The notes under the pieces are model-generated. The model had not been told where the DNA came from. It made no database searches and saw only the letters and a program-made list of their open reading frames with translations. From a virus: a stretch of 49,389 bases of DNA. The position numbers were made by a program, and so were the translations under genes. Shown here in pieces: positions 23,821 through 33,986 of this stretch; position 1 is the stretch's first letter; the number at the start of each line of letters is the position of its first letter. The stretch covers positions 1 to 49,389 of the IMG/VR virus record IMGVR_UViG_3300021394_000002; one strand, 5' to 3'.

Positions 23821-26800
23821 ATGGCAATACTACGCGACGATATCAAGCTGCTGGCGTCAGAGCGCATGATCGACACCGACGACGGCGGCGGCCGGATCAC
23901 CGGTAACGAAATTGTGACCGGACAGCATAATTCGATGTTTCCCGACATATCGGATCTGGATCGCGCCTATGGCGTGGTCGATATGCGAAAGGTGTTTCTG
24001 GGCGTCGAAACCGACAACACCGACACCTACTATGGTGCCCATGTGACCGTGCTGACCCCGCCGGCCGATCCCAATGTGTCGGTGACGCTGTTTTCCACCA
24101 ATGACCACAACGACGAGCGGGCCAACGCCCGCGACCGGATCGAGCGTTACCTGGCCCGTGGTCCCAAGTGGCAGGGTTATCTGTACGAAACCCAGCTGGA
24201 AGGGCAGCGGGCGCTGCTGGTGTTTCAGCGTGAGTCGATCCGGTTGCCGGAGGTGGGCGAGGTACTGACCCTGGTGGCCGACGAGGGCCAGCAAACCGAG
24301 GTCGAACAGTATGTGCGGGTGAAGCGGGTAACGTCGGAAATCCGCACCTTTCTGGTGCAGAATTACAGCCAGGAGTTCACCCGCCGGGTGCTGACCATCG
24401 AGATCACCGATCCGCTGCGCCATACCTTTTACGGCATTACCCCGACGCCGTATGACAACGTGACCAGCCCTACCAACCTGCGGGAAACCACGGTAGCCGA
24501 TGCGGCGAAATACTACGCTACCAGCCCACTGGTCGAAGCGGCCGCTTTCGGCGCCATGCAGGTAAAGGCCGAGAGCATTTACACCCAGATAGTCCCCAGT
24601 GCCCGGAGCGAAACCCCGGCGGTGGATTTGACCGCTGCCGGCGAGCTGGCGGCGCTGGTGAAGTCGGGCACCAACCCGGTCAGTTTCAGCACGGTGGCAT
24701 TGGTGGCGCCGGCAAAAACCCTGTTCCTGGGCACCGGTGCCAAGCACGGCTCTGTCAGTGTGACCATAGGGGCGGCGGTGATCACCGATGTGGGCGGCGA
24801 GCTGACGGTGGGCGGCACCATCATCGGCAGTATCGACCATGCCCGTGGCCTGCTGGAGTTCAACAGCCAGTGCCCCAACTACGGCACCGCCAGTAAAACC
24901 GTGTCATTCGAGCCGGCGACCGCCCCGATCCGGGTGGCCGACACCAGCTCGATTCAGGTGAAGGCCAACACCCGTGGCTATGCCTACACCATTACCCTGC
25001 GCCCGATACCGGCCCCCGGCAGCCTGCAGATCAGCTACATGGCCCAGGGCAAGTGGTACGATCTGCGCGACAACGGCAAGGGCGAATGCACCGGCGCCGA
25101 TGCCAGCTATGGCTCCGGCCAGCTCAGTTACACCACCGGCTCCCTGGTGCTGACCCTGGGCGCCCTGCCCGATGTAGACAGCGAAATCATGTTTGCCTGG
25201 TCAACCCAGTTGAACTATTTCAACCGCTCCAGCCTGGCACCCGATCCGGTGCATATCACGCTGCAGGCCGCCAATGGTGGCCTGGCGCCCAACACCGTGA
25301 TGGTGAGCTGGAACGACGGCGCGGAAAAGGCAGTGACGGACAACGGCGCCGGCGCCCTGACCGGTGACGGCGTGGGTACGGTCAACTACGCCACCGGCGC
25401 GGTGGAGCTGTTACCCAACAGCCTGCCGCTGGGCGGCTCTGACTTCACCCTGGATTATGATTTTGGCCCGCCGCTGCAGCAGCAATTCGATATGCCGGTA
25501 CGCAACCAGGACGGCACCATTACCCTGGCGCTGGCCAATGGCGACCTGACCCCCAATGCGGTGCGACTGCGCTTCAATGCGTTTTACGAAGATGTGGCCG
25601 ATGACGTGCTGGAAATCCAGACTACCGACCCCATCATCCAGCTGCAGGACGACGGCGCCGGTCTGCTGTTCGACACCGAGGGCAACCAGAAGGGCACGGT
25701 CGATTATGTTAACGGCACCCTGACTTTTACCCCTGACGGCACCGGCGCCGTGCCGAAAACCCGCTACGAGTGGGTCACAATCGGCAGCTACACCAACAGC
25801 CAGGGGCAAACGGTACTACGCCGCCGCTGGGCGCTGATGGAGATCTACTACGTCACCGCCGCCTACTTGTTTCCGATAGATGAAAGTGGCTGGGTCATAG
25901 TGCAGTACCGCACCGGCACCGGGGGAACGTCGGTGAGCGAGCCGACCGCCATCAACCAGCTGGTGATGGACATTACCCCGCGCTACGGCGAGATCATCAG
26001 CGAGGGATCGGTACGCTTCACCCACGGCGGCCGGACCATCATCGACCGGCTGGGCTACCTGTACGCCAACGTCGATCCGGCCACCGGCGCCGGGCTGCAG
26101 GTGGGCACCGTCGATTATGCCAACGGCACCGTGACCCTGACCGACTGGACCCCCGGCCAGGCCAATACTGTGGTGCTGCAGTCGCTGCTGACCAGCGTGG
26201 GCGGCCAGGCGGTGGACGAGGTGACATTCAGGACGCCCGGCGCCCCGCTGCGCCCCGGCAGCCTGTACATCAGCGCCAACACCAGTGACGGCACCCTGAT
26301 CGACACCACCGCCAACAACGACGGCACCATCAACACCAGCAATATGCAGGGCGAGGTTAATTACCAGACCGGCATAGTACGGGTGCGGTTCGGGCAGACG
26401 GTGGTGGCCGCCGGTAACGAGGCAGAACCCTGGTTTGACGCCGGCGAGGTGGACGGCGACGGCAACATTTGGCGGCCGCTCAATGTGTTTGCCGACACCA
26501 TCAGGTTTAACTGTGTGGTCTATTCCTATCTGCCGCTGGATGCGGATCTGATTGGCCTGGACCCGGTGCGTCTGCCCAGTGACGGCCGGGTAGTGGTGTT
26601 CCGCCCCGGTGATATTGCGGTGATCCACTCTACCGAGAAAAGCGCCTTTCCCAACGGCGTCACCGCCGGGCAGACGCTCGATGTGGGCCGCACCCGGCTG
26701 GCGCGGTGCTACCTGGAAGACAGCGACGGCGCCCTGATACCGGAAACCGAATACAGCGTGGATCTGGATGCGGGCATTATCACCCTGGCCACCCCGCTGA

Positions 26801-27408
26801 ATATCGGCGGCTTTACCCAGCCGCTGATCGCGGTGCATCGAGTCGAGGATATGAGCCTGGTCACGGATGCGGAGATATCCGGCCGCCTGACCCTGGCCCG
26901 GCCGCTCAGTCACAATTACGACCCGGGCAGCACCCAGGTATCGAGCGCCCTGATCATCAGCGATGTGTGGTCACGGGTGAAAAACGTATTCGATCAGGCC
27001 ACCTGGACCAGCGTATTTTCCGACACCCGTATTGGCAGCGAAACGGCGGCGCAATTCAACGCCACCGACTACCCGCTGATCGTCACCAACCGAGGGGCGA
27101 TAGAACAACGCTGGGCCGTGGTGTTCACATCGGCCAACAACTTCAAGGTGATCGGTGAGCATGTGGGCCAGATTGCCACCGGCGACACCAGCACCGAATG
27201 TGCGCCATTGAACCCCAACACCGGAGTGCCTTATTTCCGGCTCAACCCGCTGGGCTGGGGCAGCGGCTGGGCCACCAACAACGTGCTGCGCTTTAACACC
27301 CAGGGCGCCAACTATCCGGTGTGGGTGATCAGGACCATTTTGCAGTCGGTCGCGGCGCTGGATGAAGATCAATTCGAGCTGCACTTGCGCGGCAACGTCA
27401 ACGTATAA
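23821..27408 (+). CDS. Large repetitive beta-rich tail protein
   Basis: A 1195-residue protein of a type seen in many temperate phages but without an assigned function known to me. The N-terminal 200 residues (RYLARGPKWQGYLYETQLEG) are the most family-like. The middle holds at least six beta units ending in a common G-x-[VIL]-[DNS]-[YH]-x-x-G-x-[LV] motif, near residues 336 (GSIDHARGLLEF), 433, 519 (GTVNYATGAVEL), 625, 762 and 844. The C-terminal 250 residues lack it. Tandem beta units and position after the tape measure suggest a tail tip or side structure, possibly replacing lambda L/K/I/J. Confidence 0.75.
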   Translation: MAILRDDIKLLASERMIDTDDGGGRITGNEIVTGQHNSMFPDISDLDRAYGVVDMRKVFLGVETDNTDTYYGAHVTVLTPPADPNVSVTLFSTNDHNDERANARDRIERYLARGPKWQGYLYETQLEGQRALLVFQRESIRLPEVGEVLTLVADEGQQTEVEQYVRVKRVTSEIRTFLVQNYSQEFTRRVLTIEITDPLRHTFYGITPTPYDNVTSPTNLRETTVADAAKYYATSPLVEAAAFGAMQVKAESIYTQIVPSARSETPAVDLTAAGELAALVKSGTNPVSFSTVALVAPAKTLFLGTGAKHGSVSVTIGAAVITDVGGELTVGGTIIGSIDHARGLLEFNSQCPNYGTASKTVSFEPATAPIRVADTSSIQVKANTRGYAYTITLRPIPAPGSLQISYMAQGKWYDLRDNGKGECTGADASYGSGQLSYTTGSLVLTLGALPDVDSEIMFAWSTQLNYFNRSSLAPDPVHITLQAANGGLAPNTVMVSWNDGAEKAVTDNGAGALTGDGVGTVNYATGAVELLPNSLPLGGSDFTLDYDFGPPLQQQFDMPVRNQDGTITLALANGDLTPNAVRLRFNAFYEDVADDVLEIQTTDPIIQLQDDGAGLLFDTEGNQKGTVDYVNGTLTFTPDGTGAVPKTRYEWVTIGSYTNSQGQTVLRRRWALMEIYYVTAAYLFPIDESGWVIVQYRTGTGGTSVSEPTAINQLVMDITPRYGEIISEGSVRFTHGGRTIIDRLGYLYANVDPATGAGLQVGTVDYANGTVTLTDWTPGQANTVVLQSLLTSVGGQAVDEVTFRTPGAPLRPGSLYISANTSDGTLIDTTANNDGTINTSNMQGEVNYQTGIVRVRFGQTVVAAGNEAEPWFDAGEVDGDGNIWRPLNVFADTIRFNCVVYSYLPLDADLIGLDPVRLPSDGRVVVFRPGDIAVIHSTEKSAFPNGVTAGQTLDVGRTRLARCYLEDSDGALIPETEYSVDLDAGIITLATPLNIGGFTQPLIAVHRVEDMSLVTDAEISGRLTLARPLSHNYDPGSTQVSSALIISDVWSRVKNVFDQATWTSVFSDTRIGSETAAQFNATDYPLIVTNRGAIEQRWAVVFTSANNFKVIGEHVGQIATGDTSTECAPLNPNTGVPYFRLNPLGWGSGWATNNVLRFNTQGANYPVWVIRTILQSVAALDEDQFELHLRGNVNV

Positions 27409-27420
27409 GAGGGAAATACT

Positions 27421-28602
27421 ATGTCAGCACGTTATCCGGTTAAGTGGTACACCGAAGCCATGCAGGGGGCACCGACCCCCACCGACAGTCAGCACGGCCA
27501 GCTCACCAATCTATTGAAAAAGGTGCTGATCACGGGCTTTGGCCTGTTGGCAGTGGATTCCCTCACCTACGACAGCGGCACCGGCGAAGTGACCGGCACC
27601 ATCAGCGCCGGGCACAGCTACCTGAAAGACTCGATTATTCTGATCGAGGGCGCCGACCAGACCGAATACAACGGCGAGCAGCGCGTCACCTGGACCAGCG
27701 CCACCCAGTTTCGTTATGTGCCGGCGGTGGTGCCAGCTCAAACGGCGGCCACCGGCACCCTGAGCGCCAAGGTGGCCCCCATTGGCTGGGAGGTGTTATT
27801 CGAGGATGAAACCGGGGAGGTGATGATCCTTGGCTCTACCGACCCGGACGCTTCCAACATCAAGATGCGGATCGATAACACGGCGTTTTCCGGCTGGCAT
27901 GACGGCACCACCCAAAAGCGGTTGGCGGCGGTGGCGATGGTCGAGGAAGTGGTCAGCCTGACCGAATACACAGAGGTGTATGAATACTACTGGCCAGCGA
28001 CCCAGAACTACGGCAGCAAGCACTGGGAGCTGATCGGGGATAGCAGGATCTTTTATTACTTTACCCGTTACGGCCTAAAAAACCGCCTATCTGGCTATGT
28101 ATTTGGCGACATAAACAGCGTTAGGCCCGGCGACCAGTACGGTTGCGTGATGAATCGGTATATTACCAATTCTACCGATTCGTCATACGAGTGGGATAAC
28201 ACCAGCACAGAATATATCACCACCAGCTTGCTGGCCCACGGCACCACCGGAGAGCGCATTCTGGCCCGGCCCCATCATCAGCTTTTTGGCACCACCGGCT
28301 GGTATACATCTGGGCTGTACAGTCGCTTTGGCACCGGGATACCGCTGCCGAATGCGGCGGATAACGGCTACTACCTTGGGATCGACCCGGTGCCGGTGCA
28401 AGAATCGGATGCCACCCTGCGCGGCTACCTGCCGGGGCTGATCACCCCCTACGCCAGCCATAGCAGCCATTGGCGGCAGAATTATCATGGCTTCCCGAAC
28501 CTGCCCAATACGCTGGTGCGCTTTGTGCCGGGCACCTACACCACTGATGGGAACTACGGCGAAACCATGGTGGGCTTTGATCTGACCGGGCCATGGAGGT
28601 AA
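27421..28602 (+). CDS. Tail structural protein
   Basis: A 393-residue protein, rich in Tyr, Trp, Gly and Thr with no signal peptide or recognised enzyme motif. It lies 12 nt after the large repetitive gene and 3 nt before the LamG gene. The composition (KHWELIGDSRIFYYFTRYGL) is that of surface-exposed tail-tip or fibre parts. Function inferred from context. Confidence 0.65.
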   Translation: MSARYPVKWYTEAMQGAPTPTDSQHGQLTNLLKKVLITGFGLLAVDSLTYDSGTGEVTGTISAGHSYLKDSIILIEGADQTEYNGEQRVTWTSATQFRYVPAVVPAQTAATGTLSAKVAPIGWEVLFEDETGEVMILGSTDPDASNIKMRIDNTAFSGWHDGTTQKRLAAVAMVEEVVSLTEYTEVYEYYWPATQNYGSKHWELIGDSRIFYYFTRYGLKNRLSGYVFGDINSVRPGDQYGCVMNRYITNSTDSSYEWDNTSTEYITTSLLAHGTTGERILARPHHQLFGTTGWYTSGLYSRFGTGIPLPNAADNGYYLGIDPVPVQESDATLRGYLPGLITPYASHSSHWRQNYHGFPNLPNTLVRFVPGTYTTDGNYGETMVGFDLTGPWR

Positions 28603-28605
28603 CAG

Positions 28606-31422
28606 ATGGCTAAGGTATACAACTGGGATAACCCCGCCGAGCTGGACGACTGGGATGTTGTTATCAGCAACGGTAGCGGCACGGCGGTCGTTACAGGTGG
28701 GGAGCTGGTGCTGACGCCCCAGCAAAACACCATCAACGGCGTGAATATCCTTAGCAAGAAGGATGGCTATGCCGAGCTGGAAGTTGAGTTTTATCTGACC
28801 AATGGTTCTGAGCTGCGGTACTTTGATATAGGTATTGGTAATGGCGCGATACTAGATGATAAAAGGACTAATGGTAGCGACGTATGGCACCAGTTTATTG
28901 ATAACGGCTGGACATTCACCACTCAAACGATGGGGAGCGGGACCGGCGCGTACCTTAGTAAAATAGTAAATGGTGTTCGTGAGGGGGACGACGCCAAAGC
29001 CTCCCTTGATTTTCCGTCGGCAATGGGCACCGCTTATTTCAAGATTAAACTGACCCTGAGTGACGACGGGGCGCGACTGTATTACAACGACAGTCTGATC
29101 CACTTTGAGGCCGACACCGAATTTACCAGTGGCAAGCTGTTTATTCATCAAGGGGAGTATTCCACTGGCGCGGGTGCTATAGCCCACCTAGACAAAGTAA
29201 CAGGCACCTTGAAAGCTACCGTGCTGGACGCGCACCACCCCGATCTGGTCGCCATGTACACCATGGATGCAATTAATGGCACTACGTTAGTAGACGAAAC
29301 CGGCAACTACCCGGGCACCATTACCGGCGCGACTCAGGTAACGGGCATCAAGGGTAAGGCGCTGAGTTTTGATGGGAGTAGCACCAATGTTGTTGTGGTC
29401 AACAACCCCGAGCTTAATGACCTATCCAGTCTGGCAATTTCGGTTTGGATTAAACCCCTTTCTCTGCCGGGGGTGTGGGCCGGTATTGCGAGCAATTTCC
29501 GCAACAACACCGATGTGGGTATTGGCTATCATGTTAGCCTGAATTCTAACAATGAGATCGCCTATCAAATAAACACTACGGGAGTTAGCTCAAAGCTAAG
29601 CAACGTAACCCTGCCCCCCGCCCAATTAGACAAGTACACGCACATTGTCTTGAACTGGGATGGGTCCACTGCTGTGCTTTATATTGACGGTGTAAAGCTG
29701 GTTGGAAGTGCGGATAGTTGCACGGGAGTGACCGCTGTAAACGCCCGAGGTCTGCGTATTGGTAGCAGCAATAATGTAACGGCGAATGAATTTTTTCATG
29801 GAGACATAGATCAACTCCGCATCTTCAACCGTGCCCTGACCGCCGACGAGATAGCCACTCTGTACGCCGAGCCGATAACGTCACCGACTCACCCCAACCT
29901 GGTGGCCATGTACACCATGGACAACATCAGCGGCAGCGTGTTAACGGATGAAACCGGCAATCATAACGGCACCATTACCGGCGCGGTGCAGGTAGCCGGA
30001 CACTTGGGTAAGGCGCTGAGTTTTGACGGCGTGGATGATCATGTGTCAATTAGCCCAAGGCTACCTGTGGGGACGCAGTTTGCGGTTTCGATTTGGGCCA
30101 ACCTAGCCGATCCCAGTCGAACAGACGGGGATTGGATCATTAATAGCCGGTCCGACACATCAGCAGGCACCGACTGGCAGCTTATTACTTATCAGGGCAG
30201 TCTCATTTTTCAGTTATGGGACACAGTAGGGAATGACTTTTCTGCCTCTGTTGCGGTTCCCGCTAACAATGAGACTTCCTTTATTGTGGGGGTGAAAACC
30301 GCCACCACCGTGGATCTTTATGTTAGTGGTGAACTTGTTGCCAGCGCCCCTATGACCACCACCCCAAGAACAGGCTCCAGCCATACCCGGATAGGCCAGC
30401 GAGGGTGGAATGATCCGGGGACGACCGGGGATGCCGGGCGGATGAGCGGCTGGATCGACCAGCTTCGCATCTTCAACCGTGCCCTGACCCCCGCCGAAAT
30501 CACCGCCCTGTACCTTGAGCAACTGGGCGACTTTACCGGTGATTTTACCGTGCTGTCCGAGAGTGATTTTCTGGCGCTGGGCTGGGATATTCAGACCCCC
30601 GGCGCATCCAGCTTTACCTTTACCGAGGGGCAGGGGGTAGTGTCTGACGGCACCGGGCCTGTGTACGTCAAAACCTACGGCGCACGGGTGGGGGAAACCG
30701 TGGTGGTCACGGATACCGGCGACACCAGCAAGGAGCATTTGCGGATCACCTTGTATGCGGATCACCTTGACTGGTCTACCCCGACTGATTCCGGCACCGA
30801 AACCGTGACCGTGCCGTTTGCGGTGATTTATACCACCCCCAACGGCGAGATCATGGTGGGCTATGACGAAACCCCACTGGTGTGGAGTCGGCACTTCCCG
30901 TTCGATAACGAGGCATCAACGGCGTATCTGGAGCTGCCCAGCGGCCAGACGGCGGCCAGTATCCTGATGGGTGAAGCAGTCGCCTATGACGAATACCTGT
31001 GGGCCTACACCGACACCAACACTCACTTTAACCGGCTGATCAAGTACAGCGACAATCCCGGCACCGGCATTGTGGGCTGGGATGATCCGGTAGAGGTGTT
31101 CTGGCGGGGCCGTGGGCCGTTCAACTTTATCAAGACCCATAGCACACTGGCACCCATCAACCGCAACGGGCCTTTCACCCCCGGCCGCAACCCGTCGCTG
31201 GGCAAGATTGACGCCCTGGTAACGCTGCAGGGTAGCCCGGTGGCCAAGCCGGTGTTTATTCTCAACCAGGCCGGGGTCTTGATCGCCAAAACCACCAGCG
31301 ACCAGGCCGGCCGCTATGTGGTAGAGGGGCTGGAGAAAAACGAGCGGTACATAGTGTTTGCCCTGGACACCCCGGATCGGGAATTCAACGGCGCCATTTC
31401 TGACTTTGTGCAACCGGAGTGA
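28606..31422 (+). CDS. Tail adhesin with two LamG-like domains
   Basis: A 938-residue protein, probably host-binding. Residues about 1-205 are a beta-rich domain. Two LamG/concanavalin-type domains follow (about 210-425 and 428-637). Each opens with HP(D/N)LVAMYTMD and closes with (D/Q)QLRIFNRALT, while the interiors differ. Residues about 866-930 resemble a carboxypeptidase-regulatory-like beta sandwich (TLQGSPVAKPVFILNQAGVL). LamG domains usually bind sugars or proteins. Bases 28750-30500 are clearly richer in A+T and in rare codons than the rest of the tail module, a sign of recent exchange, as expected for a receptor-binding gene. Confidence 0.82.
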   Translation: MAKVYNWDNPAELDDWDVVISNGSGTAVVTGGELVLTPQQNTINGVNILSKKDGYAELEVEFYLTNGSELRYFDIGIGNGAILDDKRTNGSDVWHQFIDNGWTFTTQTMGSGTGAYLSKIVNGVREGDDAKASLDFPSAMGTAYFKIKLTLSDDGARLYYNDSLIHFEADTEFTSGKLFIHQGEYSTGAGAIAHLDKVTGTLKATVLDAHHPDLVAMYTMDAINGTTLVDETGNYPGTITGATQVTGIKGKALSFDGSSTNVVVVNNPELNDLSSLAISVWIKPLSLPGVWAGIASNFRNNTDVGIGYHVSLNSNNEIAYQINTTGVSSKLSNVTLPPAQLDKYTHIVLNWDGSTAVLYIDGVKLVGSADSCTGVTAVNARGLRIGSSNNVTANEFFHGDIDQLRIFNRALTADEIATLYAEPITSPTHPNLVAMYTMDNISGSVLTDETGNHNGTITGAVQVAGHLGKALSFDGVDDHVSISPRLPVGTQFAVSIWANLADPSRTDGDWIINSRSDTSAGTDWQLITYQGSLIFQLWDTVGNDFSASVAVPANNETSFIVGVKTATTVDLYVSGELVASAPMTTTPRTGSSHTRIGQRGWNDPGTTGDAGRMSGWIDQLRIFNRALTPAEITALYLEQLGDFTGDFTVLSESDFLALGWDIQTPGASSFTFTEGQGVVSDGTGPVYVKTYGARVGETVVVTDTGDTSKEHLRITLYADHLDWSTPTDSGTETVTVPFAVIYTTPNGEIMVGYDETPLVWSRHFPFDNEASTAYLELPSGQTAASILMGEAVAYDEYLWAYTDTNTHFNRLIKYSDNPGTGIVGWDDPVEVFWRGRGPFNFIKTHSTLAPINRNGPFTPGRNPSLGKIDALVTLQGSPVAKPVFILNQAGVLIAKTTSDQAGRYVVEGLEKNERYIVFALDTPDREFNGAISDFVQPE

Positions 31423-31428
31423 TAACCG

Positions 31429-31836
31429 ATGATCAATTATTCCACCCTGGTTCGCACCAGTCGCGCCCAGGCCATTGCCGATGCCATTGACGGTGGCACC
31501 GGCCCCAACGCCACCCTGACCATTTACACCGGTCCCCGCCCGGTCACGCCGGGCGGCGCCATTACCGATCAGGTGGCCATCGTGGTGCTGCCGTTTGCGG
31601 TGCCCTGCGCCCAGTCGGTGAGCGGCGGCATTATCACCTTTGCCCCACTGGCGGAAACCATGACCACCGCCGATGGGGCACCCATCTGGGCCAGAGCCAG
31701 CAACCGGGATGGCGTCTTTGTGGCTGACCTGGACGTAGGGCTGCCGGATTCGGGGGCCGATATCGAGCTGGCGCTGGATAATATCTACCAGGGCACCCTG
31801 ATCCGCATTACCAGTGCCACCATAGTGGAGCCATAA
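31429..31836 (+). CDS. Tail-associated structural protein
   Basis: A 135-residue protein that begins MINYSTLVRTSRAQAIADAI and is otherwise beta-rich (NATLTIYTGPRPVTPGGAIT). Proteins of this type occur between fibre and hub genes of several phages, function unknown. It ends immediately before the hub gene. Confidence 0.62.
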   Translation: MINYSTLVRTSRAQAIADAIDGGTGPNATLTIYTGPRPVTPGGAITDQVAIVVLPFAVPCAQSVSGGIITFAPLAETMTTADGAPIWARASNRDGVFVADLDVGLPDSGADIELALDNIYQGTLIRITSATIVEP

Positions 31837-33759
31837 ATGAGCAACCCCAACCTGGATTTGGGCCTGGAGCGGAAAACCAGCGGCAATCTGGAATTTGACG
31901 AAAGCGCCGGCCCACCAGTGTTGCGGGTCGAAGCCCACTGGCGAACGGTGTCACCGCACCCGCCCCAGGTAACAATGGTGACGGTGCCGGCGGTCGAGGT
32001 GGCCTGGTCCAGCGCCAGCCAGCAGAGCCTGGCCGACTTTCCGGCCGATGCGGTGATGACGGGCAGCTGGCAAGGCGCCAACCTGGACAACAGCAGTCAT
32101 ATCGTTGCGCTGCATGATATCAACGTGTTTCGGGGGCCGTCGTGCCGCACCGCCAGCCACTGGCGACCCCGGGGCGAGCAGCAGGCGCCGCAACCCACCA
32201 GCAGCTGGACCCCTCTTGCTCCGCGCCTGTGGCTGGAACCCGGCAACGACTGGCAGCAGGCCGGCCCGCTGGAGCTGGGTTTTCGTGCCCTGCAGAAGAT
32301 GCAGCCACAATTCTGGTATCAGCCCCGCGCCAGCTGGCAGGAGGCGGCCCCGCTGCGCCCCGGCTACGGTCAGCGCCAGCGGGATTTGCCCCGGTTCTGG
32401 TATCAGCAGGGCGGCGGCTGGCAGGAAGCGGCCGCGCTGCTGACCTTTCGCACCAGCGGCTATCAGTATCCGCCCCCCATGCACCGCCAGCGGGGGGAGG
32501 GCTGGCAGGAAAGCGCCGCGCTGCACCGGCGCCACCACGAAAGTTACCGCCTGGGCGCGGAAATGGTGCATTACTGGCTGGACCGGTTCGAGACTGCGGG
32601 GCAGCCTGCCCCGGGCCGATCTGTACTGTTACCGCCGGTGGTGCCCGAAGTGCCGGTTATCGGCGCCAGCGATGCCAACCTGAACCTGTGGTATCCACGG
32701 GTGGATCTGGTGCCGGGGGATCTGGAATTTGTGCTGCGGCTGCTGGCCGTTAAAGCAAGGAGAGTTTATATCGTGATTAACCACTGCACCATTGCCCGGC
32801 TGGACGACGGGCGCCAGTTGCACCCCATCGGCATCAGTATCAGCGCCGATACCGATTCATGGGCCTGGACCCTGAGCGTAACCCTGAGCCAACAGGACGC
32901 GCTGGATATTGTGGGTGGCGCCTTTAATGATCCGGTCGAAGTGGCGGTGACGCTCAACGGCCAGGTGCTGCACTTTATTGTGGACCGCTGGAGCGACAGC
33001 CGATCCTTCAACAGCTACAGCATTACCCTGGGCGGCATGAGCAAAACCGGCCTGCTGGGGCAACGCTACAGCCTGCCGACCAGCTATGTGGAAACCAGCC
33101 AACGGTCTGCGGTGCAGCTGCTGGAGCAGGTATTGCCCAACGGCTGGACCAGCACCTGGGGACTGGAGGATTGGTTGGTGCCGGGCGGCGTGTTCCATTA
33201 CGCCAGTCAGACGCCGATGCAGGTGATCAGCCGTATCGCCGCCAGCGCCGGTGGCTTTGTGCTGAGTGACCTGATTAACCCCCAGGTACACATCAAGCCG
33301 GTGTACAAGAAAGCGCCCTGGTTGCTGACAATGGACGACGTAGATCTAAGCCTGCCCATCGATCAATTCACCACCCTGGGCCGGGAGCTGCTGGAGTCGG
33401 ACGCGCCGAATGCGGTATTTGTGCATGGCGAGCAGCAGGGGCTGCTGGGCCGCATCTACCGGGAGGGCACCGCCGGCGACCGGCTGGCCGAAATGGTGGT
33501 GGATAGCCTGATGACCGACGCTATCGCCCTGCGCCAGCGCGGTCAGTTTGAATTGGCCCGCCAGGCACGGTATCAGCGTCATAGTTTGCAGACGGTATTA
33601 GACGACAGCCTGGGCGGCCTGATTCTTCCCGGTCAGGTATTGGAAATCAGACACCCGGCGCCACATATCGGTTTTGTAAAGGGCGTGTCTATCGAGGGGG
33701 CGCTGAATAATGACGCCCTGGTTATTAATCAAAATATCACCCTGGACTACCCACTATGA
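31837..33759 (+). CDS. Tail hub-like protein with Trp-rich repeats
   Basis: A 640-residue protein. Residues about 105-240 hold four or five copies of a roughly 30-residue Trp/Gln-rich unit with the core (S/G)WQE(A/S)A(P/A)L, for example RFWYQQGGGWQEAAALLTFR. Residues about 290-640 resemble tail hub (gpD/late-control type) proteins: NDPVEVAVTLNGQVLHFIVD, ITLGGMSKTGLLGQRYSLPT and SRIAASAGGFVLSDLINPQV. Hub proteins close the tail end and initiate DNA release. A degenerate copy of the dispersed palindrome lies inside the gene, in the linker between the two parts. Confidence 0.7.
   Translation: MSNPNLDLGLERKTSGNLEFDESAGPPVLRVEAHWRTVSPHPPQVTMVTVPAVEVAWSSASQQSLADFPADAVMTGSWQGANLDNSSHIVALHDINVFRGPSCRTASHWRPRGEQQAPQPTSSWTPLAPRLWLEPGNDWQQAGPLELGFRALQKMQPQFWYQPRASWQEAAPLRPGYGQRQRDLPRFWYQQGGGWQEAAALLTFRTSGYQYPPPMHRQRGEGWQESAALHRRHHESYRLGAEMVHYWLDRFETAGQPAPGRSVLLPPVVPEVPVIGASDANLNLWYPRVDLVPGDLEFVLRLLAVKARRVYIVINHCTIARLDDGRQLHPIGISISADTDSWAWTLSVTLSQQDALDIVGGAFNDPVEVAVTLNGQVLHFIVDRWSDSRSFNSYSITLGGMSKTGLLGQRYSLPTSYVETSQRSAVQLLEQVLPNGWTSTWGLEDWLVPGGVFHYASQTPMQVISRIAASAGGFVLSDLINPQVHIKPVYKKAPWLLTMDDVDLSLPIDQFTTLGRELLESDAPNAVFVHGEQQGLLGRIYREGTAGDRLAEMVVDSLMTDAIALRQRGQFELARQARYQRHSLQTVLDDSLGGLILPGQVLEIRHPAPHIGFVKGVSIEGALNNDALVINQNITLDYPL
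32597..32613. repeat. Dispersed palindrome, copy 9 (17 bp, inside a gene)
   Basis: CGGGGCAGCCTGCCCCG keeps the core and stays a perfect palindrome because the outer base pair is changed on both sides. It is translated as AGQPAPG in the linker of the hub-like protein. Confidence 0.75.
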
Positions 33760-33986
33760 GCATGAATTTATACCGGCAATTTCTGGATTTATTACCGCGC
33801 CAGCCCACAATGGCGGGTGAAATTACTCATGTACAAGGGGATGGGAAAGCAGTAATAAGCCTGCCGGGCGGCGGTTATTTATTAGCCTATGCGGGGGAGT
33901 ATCAGGTGGGGAATAAAGTGTTTGTGAAAGACGGGCAGATCCAGGCATTAGCGCCGGACTTGCCCGTGTTGGATATTACAGTCTAG
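33756..33986 (+). CDS. Small tail protein
   Basis: A 76-residue protein, the last of the rightward structural operon, coupled to the hub gene by a 4-base overlap. It is mostly beta (MAGEITHVQGDGKAVISLPG). A small OB-like or spike-like tail-tip part is possible. Its end overlaps that of the leftward gene at 33976. Confidence 0.62.
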   Translation: MSMNLYRQFLDLLPRQPTMAGEITHVQGDGKAVISLPGGGYLLAYAGEYQVGNKVFVKDGQIQALAPDLPVLDITV

